Shown one piece after another: positions 57,128 to 64,000 of a stretch of 64,000 nt of DNA. The stretch lies in the NCBI GenBank assembly GCA_025667525.1, contig CM046875.1, forward strand, positions 122,130,340 through 122,194,339, in the 5' to 3' direction. Both the position numbers and the translations under genes were made by a program. The stretch is from Glebionis coronaria. Taxonomy: Eukaryota > Streptophyta > Magnoliopsida > Asterales > Asteraceae. The notes under the pieces were generated by a model. The model saw only the letters and a list, made by a program, of their open reading frames with translations, searched no databases and was not told the origin of the DNA. Positions within the stretch are counted from its first letter, which is position 1. Each line of letters begins with the position of its first letter.

Positions 57128-58183
57128 CTACGTTCTCAACATGAGGTAAATGAGAAATCCTATTTTTACAAGAGTCTTTGATATGTTCTTCACAAGCCTC
57201 ATCAAGTACGTTAATGAAATTAACGTTCTCGTGTGCATAAGGTTGCTTAAAAGTTTACCCATGTTAAAGACGATTTTGTCGTCACCAACTCTCATTATTA
57301 ATTCGCCCGCGGCTACATCAATAAGAGTGTGACCGGTCCTCAAGAATGGACGTCTAACGATTAATGGAACACGGGGATCCATCTCGTAGTCAACGACAAC
57401 AAAATCCATCGGAAAGGTGAATTTGTCGACACCGACGAAGACATCTTCGGCTATCCCCACCGGATAAGCAACCGTACCGTTAGCTAACTCCAATGTCATT
57501 CGTGTGGGGACTAGCTCGGGTATAGATAATTGTTTCCAAATGCTTAATGGCATTAAGTTGATACTAGCACCTAGATCGGCTAGGGCCATACAATTCTCTA
57601 CCCCGAGAAAGTTGCAAGGAATGAGAAAGCGACCCGGATCACCAAGTTTGGTTGGTAATTTCCTTAAGAGATCCACGAAGCAATTCTCATTAAGTTGGGT
57701 TTGAGTGATATCAAGAAGTTTTTCCTTGTCATTTAAAAGATCCTTAAACATTTTAGCATATTTAGGCATATGAGAGAGCGCCTCGGTAAAGGAGATGTTG
57801 AAATTCAATTGTTTAAATATTTTTAGAAAGTTTGAAACTTGAATATCATCCTTGTTCTTCAACTTCTCTTTCCTCAACCTTGAAGGATAAGGTATGTCGG
57901 GTTGAGTGTAAGGATTTGGAATAGATTGGTCAGTCACATCCTTTGGTGGTGGAGGGGTGGGGTTGGAAGGTGAAGGAATTGGTGAAGGCTTTGGAATAGG
58001 TTGCTCGTTATCCTTTGTCACAATCACCGGAGTAGGTTTAGGAATCTCGGGTTCCTTATAACCTTTTCCACTTCGGGTGGTGATTGCTTTCATCTCCCCT
58101 CTTGGATTAGCAATGGTGTTACTTGGAAGAGAACCCGAAGCAGATGGTTGATTACTTTGGAAGAAACTAGCCATCATATCCAT
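57128..58183 (-). pseudogene. Protease region of Element D
   Basis: 351 codons with ITTRSGKGYKEPEIP, a Pro-rich linker, LADLGASINLMPLSIWK (catalytic DLGAS) and VPLIVRRPFLRTG, where Arg replaces the Gly of the GRPFL motif. A frame change near 57245, just after FNMGKL, leads to a premature end. The frame joins gag upstream through a stop near 58215. Confidence 0.85.
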
Positions 58184-59625
58184 TAAGTCATTCGTTTGAT
58201 TGCTTAAAGAGTTTCACATGTCATTCCTAAGCTCGACTCGAAGATCATTCCCTTGTTTAGCCATGTCACCTTTCAAGTTAATAATTTGGCTCTGAAGATT
58301 CTTCACCAGCGCGTCATTAGTCCTCATGTAAGTTTCGACCTCATGATTAAATGTCGTGGGTTGGTTGGGAGGGGGAGCTTGGTAAGCGGGTGGTTGATAG
58401 GTAGGAGGTTGGTAAACTTGATTATTACCTTAAGGTGGATATGGGTTTCTTTGGGTTTGATATTGATTAGGAGCTCGAGGTTGGTTTTGATTGTTGCGAT
58501 TGAGGTTGTTTTGGTTTTAAGGAGGAAAATCGGGTGGTGAGAGAAAATTGTTTGAACGATAACTTAGCAAATTGCGGTCACCTTGAGGAGGTGCTTGATA
58601 GCCTCCCGTGGAAAAGTTACCGTTAGCCGTGTACACGTTCTCACAAGGATTGTCTTGAGTCGAAGGACAATCGGTGTATGAGTGAGGACCGCCGTAAGTC
58701 TCACAAGAAATTGCTACAACTTTAACTTGTTGATATTGCTTCATAGCCATGGTTAGAAAATTTTTGTTCATCTCGACTATATGGGGGGTGAGTTCAGTTA
58801 ACTCGGAGTTTGATAAAGTAGAAGAAACATTGACCCTCGGGGTATTTCTTGAGGATGCGGATGAATCCCAATTTTTGTGATGAGTGGTCATGTTCTCGAT
58901 AAGCTCTCTAAACTCCTCAGGTCTTCTTTTCATGAATGTACCACCGACGGCGGCATTAATCGTATCACGATCACGAAAAGTTAAACCGTTGTAGAAAGTA
59001 TCAATTAGAGTGACGGGGAGCATGTTATGATTAGGACAACGATCGATCAAGACATTATAACGTTCCCAAGCATCGAAAAGAGACTCATCTGGTTCTTGAG
59101 TGAAACCACTGATTTGATTCCTAAGACTAGTTACCATGGATGGTGGAAAGAAGCGCGACAAAAATCTTTGAATCATTTCATCCCATGTATGAATTGAGTT
59201 TTTAGGAAGACGACCAAACCACTTTTCAGCTTTTGGGATAAAGTGTGTGGAAAAAGATGAAGACGGAGAAATTCCATGGAAACACCGGGCAATTTAATGC
59301 TTTGAGTGACTGTTATGAATTTATCGAGGTGTTTATTGGCATCATCATCCGGTAATCCACGAAATGGGCAAGCATTTTGAACTTGTTGGATCATGTGATG
59401 CTTCAACGAAAATTCGGGAGTCGTGATTTGCATCAGCGCAATCGGTCCTCCACGTCCATTCATAGTTGGTTGGCATAGCTCCTCCATCGTACGAAGGTCG
59501 GGTTGAGGGTCATGGTTGTTATTATTCACAACGGGGTGTGGTGGGTTGTTATTATTATGCACACTGGCCATATCTAGGTCTCTACGAGTCTCGGGCTCAA
59601 GATTAGACGAAGTTCGAGTACGCAT
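58184..59625 (-). pseudogene. gag of Element D (broken)
   Basis: ATG at 59625 (MRTRTSSNLEPE). The first 130 codons match Elements A and B, then a frameshift near 59240. The second frame (58517-59176) continues with MIQRFLSRFFPPSMVTSLRN and FYNGLTFRDRDTINAAVGGT, and the zinc-like site is altered (CETYGGPHSYTDC). In-frame stops at 58517, near 58430 and near 58215. Confidence 0.88.
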
Positions 59626-59794
59626 ACACTAAAAATGCAATACAATATTTTTGATTTTTATCTTTTTTTATTTTTTTGGATTTTTTTGAAAATTTTATAA
59701 TTTTTGAAAATTTTTGTGCTTGAAAATAACGTTCCTAAGAGAAGGGATCCCAAAATCCAATTTTCTCACAAAAAATCGTTAATCTTTACGAAAA

Positions 59795-59812
59795 GAGCCG
59801 GCAGCGGCGCCA
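59795..59812 (-). other. Primer binding site of Element D
   Basis: Minus-strand TGGCGCCGCTGCCGGCTC, three bases after the 5' LTR end, identical to Elements A and B. Confidence 0.85.
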
Positions 59813-59815
59813 TTC

Positions 59816-61627
59816 TAATAAGACATTTTTTGTGTTCTTTGAGTTTGCGTTGTGTGTTCGTACTCGATTCAATTCGAATTGATCACGGTTTAGGGTGGAC
59901 TTATAGTTTTTGGTAACTAAAAGGGGGAGCTTTTGATTATCTATGTCTACTAATAATATAAACGACAAAGTTATTAAACATAAAAACAAAAGAAGGATGT
60001 CTAACCTTGATAGCTTATCCGGAATGAATTTTGCACAGTTGATCTTGGTAAAAATAACTAAGGTTGATTATCTATTAAAATAAAGTTGAAAACTTGAAAA
60101 GATTAAACTAAAATTAATATTTTTAAAGTAATTGTCGAAAGATTAAAACTTGATAAAATGTAAACTTGAAAATAAGACACTTTGAAAATAAACTAAGACA
60201 AGACAAGTTAAATAAAGCTTAAGAAAAAATGACGGGAAAAGAAAATTTGAAATTTAATTTGGAACAAAAACGATTCAATTCCTCAATGATGAAATGGACA
60301 CAATTCCGCAATTCCAAATTTGGTATAATTCCGCAATACTAAAAACACAATTCCGCAAAGTGAAATAACCACAATTCCGCAATACCAAATTTGGTATAAT
60401 TGCGCAATACCTAAGATGATATAATTTTGCAATGTTGAAGATTGAAACAATTCCGCAAAGTTCAAGAGTACACAATTCCGCAATATGCAAATTAGTAAGA
60501 TTCCGCAATACACAAAGTGATTCAAATCTGCAATAATAAAATAGGACACAATTCCGCAATATACTAGGGGTAAGATTCCACAATACTAGAAGTTATATAA
60601 TTCCGCAATGGATGAAGATGGATTCAATTCCGCAAAGACCAAAAGGACATCATTCCGCAAATATTAAACAGAACAATTCCACAATAATTAAAGAAGACGC
60701 AATTCCACAATATTCAAAATATCGCGAAATTGAAGCAGCTTTTCCTATAAAGGTGGAACTCGGAAAAGGGACGAATTTTGGCGTTGTTTTCGCAACTTTT
60801 AAAGAATTTAAAGCCAACGAAAACACCAAGAAGCTAACCACGAATCCCTAGGCGAATGATAAAACTTGTAAAACCTTTACACACAAACCAAGAAACACGA
60901 AAATGGAAGATCTTTATGCGACGTGATGAAGAGAGATGAAATGGATGAAGAACTAGTATGATAGTGAAGAAAATAAACAAAGATGATAAAGGAGATGAAG
61001 ATCAAACAAAGATTAAACTAAAAAAGAAAGATTAGATAAGGAAAGATAAAAGAAAAACAAAGATGTTGTTTTTCCTAGTGAGAGAAACAAACACCCATTC
61101 TCTCTCCAGAATGAAAACTAAAAATTTAACTAAAACTCTTAAAAAAAACTTAACTTCCTTCCCTCCTAATGAAGGAGGGTACTTATAGGGGAAGGGAAAT
61201 TGGTGTTGAATCTTCCTTCTTTCTCTTGTCTTCTCGTCTTTTTAACTAACTCGTCTTTCTCGACTTTGTCTCGGGATTTGTCGAATGATAAAATGAACTT
61301 CGTCTTCTAATTTTCTTCTTTTAGTAGACTTGGTTCTTCGACTTCGTCAAACTTACGTCTTTAGACTTTTTCTTCGATAAATATTCAGAATGGGCCTTTA
61401 ACTTCCGTTCTTCTTGCACCTTTGATCTTTTGACTTCGTCTTTTGTCTTTTTCTTCGATAAAAGCCCATGAAAGCCCGTGTTTTCTTCCTTTTTCATCTT
61501 TTAGCCCTAAAACACAACAAAAACACAAACCACACATAATTCCGACTTTTACGACATCAAATACACGTTTAAGTCTCGTTTTTACTTGTTATAAGTGGTA
61601 AAAGGATAAGTGTTTTCAAACTTATTA
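59816..61627 (-). repeat. 5' LTR of Element D
   Basis: 1812 bp partner of 50063-51867. The AATTCCGCAAT array spans about 60275-60720. TATA-like TATAAGTA at 61180-61187 on the minus strand. Confidence 0.93.
61180..61187 (-). promoter_or_regulatory. TATA-like box in Element D 5' LTR
   Basis: Minus-strand TATAAGTA; the 3' LTR has TATAAATA at the same place, so one base has changed in the copy that would drive transcription. Confidence 0.45.
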
Positions 61628-63973
61628 GGTATTAGCTCCCTTAGAGAATAAAGGAGTTGTTCTAGTGTTATGTAGACTTGTATGGACAAAAGGTCTAGGT
61701 TTGACCATAGTTGACTTATTGTCAGCGGATGGGGTGTATCCGCTGAAACAGTTATAGGCCAAATGAGAAAAACTCCCACATGTATAACAAGCCTTTTTAG
61801 ACACAAATTTAGGTTTAGACTGATAAAGCCCTATCCCATTCACACTAGCTTGACTTTGAGGTGACCTAGATTTCCTATACATCTCTGCGTATTTAACACT
61901 AGATTTGTTTTTAGTTGATGAGCCAAGATTAACAGGTTTACCAGTGGTGGGGTCAGTCACAACAATGGGTTTAATATCAATAGAATCTTCACTAAGCAGT
62001 CCATCCTTAACAAAAAGAAAAGGGTTGGTTGCTTTCCATTGTTCTAAGTCAGTCACTTTTTTCTCATATTCTTTATCTGGGCTAAGAACCCGTGGTCGAG
62101 GAATAAATTCCTCCACTTGGAATTCTGGCAAGCCAATCCATAGGTATTTTCCTTGAGGAACCCCATAGAAATTTCCTGCTGGAGGTGGAACAACAGCAAA
62201 CTCTTTCATTCCAATTACATACCTATCCCTAACGTCTGTTTGTTCACTAACACATAATTCTAAGAGAACACTGGCTTGATCAAACTTTTCAATTTTAAGC
62301 CCTACATCATTCTTAGCTTTAATGGCCTCATCTAATTTAAGTTACAATTCAGCTCTAGATTTCATTAGAGATTTCCTGGCCCCATTATTTAGATCTCTAG
62401 TTAAAACAGTGATTTGATCTTTAAGATTAAATTCCATTTTCTTATATTCTTCCACCATCTCATCAGATAGTGCAAGACCCCTTTTATAGTTTGCTAGCTT
62501 CATTTCTACATCAGAAACATCTGATTTCAATTTTAAAACTTCTTTATTGAATTTTTCAGTGTTTTGCCTGCAACCTTTGCTACAAAAAGCATCATCATAT
62601 ACCTCATTATCTGATGAAGAGGAAGATTTAGCCATAAGAGCATATTGAACATGCTCTTCTTCCTTCTCAGCTATCAATGCTTGATTCTGTTTCACATCAT
62701 TTTCCATAAAGCTCTAATCCCATCCATGGCCATCAATCCCTTGTATGGCTACCATAGCTTTTAGCTCAACATCTTCTACCTTACTGATTTGACTTGAGCT
62801 CTTTCTAGCATCTTTCCTTAATGGATATCTGCATTCCCTCATAAAGTGCCCCATTCTATGACAGTTATAGCATTCAACTTTGGATTTATCAATTCCAGCA
62901 ATTTCTTTGCTTTTAAATGTCATCTTCCTACCAAATCTCTTGTTCCGCCTATTGGCTCTTATACTGCTAAGTGCCATATTTCACTTGATATCCATCTCTT
63001 TAAGATCAATATCACTGATTTGCTCAAGATCTTCAAAAGAAACTAGAGAACCATTGGACAAAGAAGCAATGTATGCACACACAATATCCAAGTCAATTCC
63101 AGCTGGTTTGAGACTTGATGAGCCAACATTGTATGTGTCAGTGGCTGATGAAGTTAAGCCGCCGACGTGGGAATTCAATCCGCTGATAAGTGAAACATTG
63201 CCAGCGGCTGAGGAATCATTATGAGAGATGAATGCCATGCTTCCTGATGTTAATTTACTTCCTTGTTTGAGCACAGCCTCAGGTTCCATAACATTCAGTT
63301 GATTATATATTTCATCAAATGAGGTTTTCTTATGAGCCTTATTGGCAATGATTGATTTTGCATGAATCTCCCAAGAGTCATCAAGAGCTCTAAGAAAGGT
63401 AGCACTAATGTCTTCTTCTTCAAATTCTGTTCCTATGAAGGCCAACTTGCTAGTGATATCTTGAAGGAGACTTCTCACCTCACTGAGCTTCTCATTGAGA
63501 TGAGCTTTGAACACAGTACATACCATTACCATGTGTTTTTTCCTTTATTTGAGCGTTTCCTCATTACCACCATAAATAGTTTCAAGGGCTTCCCAAGACT
63601 CTTTAGCAGATTCATACTTTCTAAATTTATGTTGCTGCTTAGGATCAAGAGCTAGTTTGAGAGTACTTAAAGCCTTCGTATCATTCCTTCTATCTGTTAT
63701 CTCAGCAGCTGAGACAACCCTTCCATCTTCAAGTTTTGTAAGCAGCTCATCTCCAGTCTTTTGAGATGCTCTTCGTGCTTCTATAGCAGCATCAATCTTT
63801 TCTTCCTTTTTGATCTGGTTACCAAACTCAATAACTTCCCAGAGAACATAGTTATCAACTTGGAGATATTGCTTAAAGTTGAATTTCCAAAGTTCAAAGT
63901 TATCAAGGTCAAGAATAGGAATTTTGAGATTGTGATTTGAGGATGAATGTGGATTTTCAGTTGAGGTAGACAT
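61628..63973 (-). pseudogene. Copia gag (nonsense-riddled)
   Basis: ATG at 63973 (MSTSTENPHSSS), 27 bases from the window edge. One frame runs the whole length but carries stops near 63545, 62981, 62714 and 62342; at least three fit C-to-T or G-to-A changes of Trp or Gln codons. Domains: gag N-terminal ELWKFNFKQYLQVDNYVLWE and SWEALETIYGGNEETLK; zinc knuckle CYNCHRMGHFMREC (about 62831-62872); a Lys/Glu/Leu-rich coiled region (62342-62707); a second knuckle CYTCGSFSHLAYNC (about 61748-61790). It is interrupted at GGTAT by Element D and resumes at 50057. Confidence 0.88.
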
Positions 63974-64000
63974 GGTGTTTAGATGTTATTGGGGTTTTTT

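Larger units (their letters stand above)
50063..61627 (-). mobile_element. Element D: Athila-type Ty3/gypsy retrotransposon (decayed)
   Basis: LTRs 50063-51867 (3') and 59816-61627 (5') flank an 8 kb interior read on the minus strand. GGTAT lies on both outer sides (50058-50062 and 61628-61632), inside copia gag. Primer site 59795-59812, polypurine tract 51868-51881. gag, protease, RT, RNase H and integrase are all recognisable but broken by at least five frameshifts. The LTRs begin TAATAAG and end CTTATTA, so both end dinucleotides are TA. The LTR pair differs by perhaps 2-3 percent by eye, older than Element A. Confidence 0.92.
21144..64000 (-). mobile_element. Ty1/copia element (probably Sirevirus-like), nested and partly duplicated, runs off right edge
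   Basis: Minus-strand order from the right is gag (61628-63973), protease/GAG-pre-integrase/integrase (47548-50057), RT (46598-47419), RNase H (46228-46596 continuing at 44573), spacer, extra ORF (from 43236, truncated; complete copy from 24768 to 21730), polypurine tract and 3' LTR (21144-21632). Integrase before RT defines copia. A long gag with coiled-coil region and an extra ORF after pol suggest the Sirevirus group. The 5' LTR is outside the window. Insertions split it: Element B at GTGTT, Element D at GGTAT and a fold-back element at CTA. Many stops and frameshifts make it inactive. Confidence 0.88.

Overview
The window is nuclear DNA of a flowering plant. A split plant gene, several nested LTR retrotransposons with tRNA-type primer sites, and a copia family with a long third ORF all point that way. 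The third ORF resembles proteins I know mainly from Asteraceae genome annotations, so an asterid, perhaps a daisy-family species, is my best guess. Only one ordinary host gene is visible. Everything from about 9.6 kb to the right edge, apart from a 2.4 kb spacer, is transposable-element sequence.

Layout. (1) 1-5197, minus strand: the first five coding exons of a TMEM135/Tim17-like membrane protein gene, with a 3.8 kb first intron; the gene runs off the left edge. (2) 5198-9648: promoter and AT-rich intergenic DNA, with a 124 bp promoter segment repeated 3.4 kb upstream. (3) 9649-18734, minus: Element A, a Ty3/gypsy Athila-type element with 1820 bp LTRs and target duplication GCCAC. It encodes gag and protease, but an acidic, membrane-anchored tail stands where reverse transcriptase, RNase H and integrase should be. 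(4) 18735-21143: spacer with a 149 bp repeat pair. (5) 21144 to the right edge, minus: one large, decayed Ty1/copia element (probably Sirevirus-like) opened up by later insertions.

Nesting inside the copia element. Its 3' LTR is at 21144-21632 and its extra ORF at 21730-24768. Athila Element B (28489-39680, plus strand) is inserted at a GTGTT target in the RNase H region. The copia 3' part is present twice (22392-28488 and 40856-44573), and each copy is followed by a B LTR at the same junction, so a tandem duplication and LTR-LTR recombination must have followed. Only the first copy carries a 2380 bp fold-back element (25871-28250), made of about 46 copies of a 20 bp repeat followed by about 46 inverted copies. 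Copia pol resumes at 46228-50057. Athila Element D (50063-61627, minus) then interrupts it at target GGTAT, and copia gag follows at 61628-63973.

Elements A, B and D are sister families. They share the primer binding site, polypurine tract and a conserved non-coding 3' region with several stem-loops. They differ in LTR end bases (TG..CA, TA..CA and TA..TA) and in the short repeat arrayed inside the LTR. B and D have complete but broken gag-pol. A lacks pol yet has the least diverged LTRs, which fits a non-autonomous element moved by proteins from relatives. The fold-back insertion, the pol-less Element A and the conserved stem-loops are the most unusual items.
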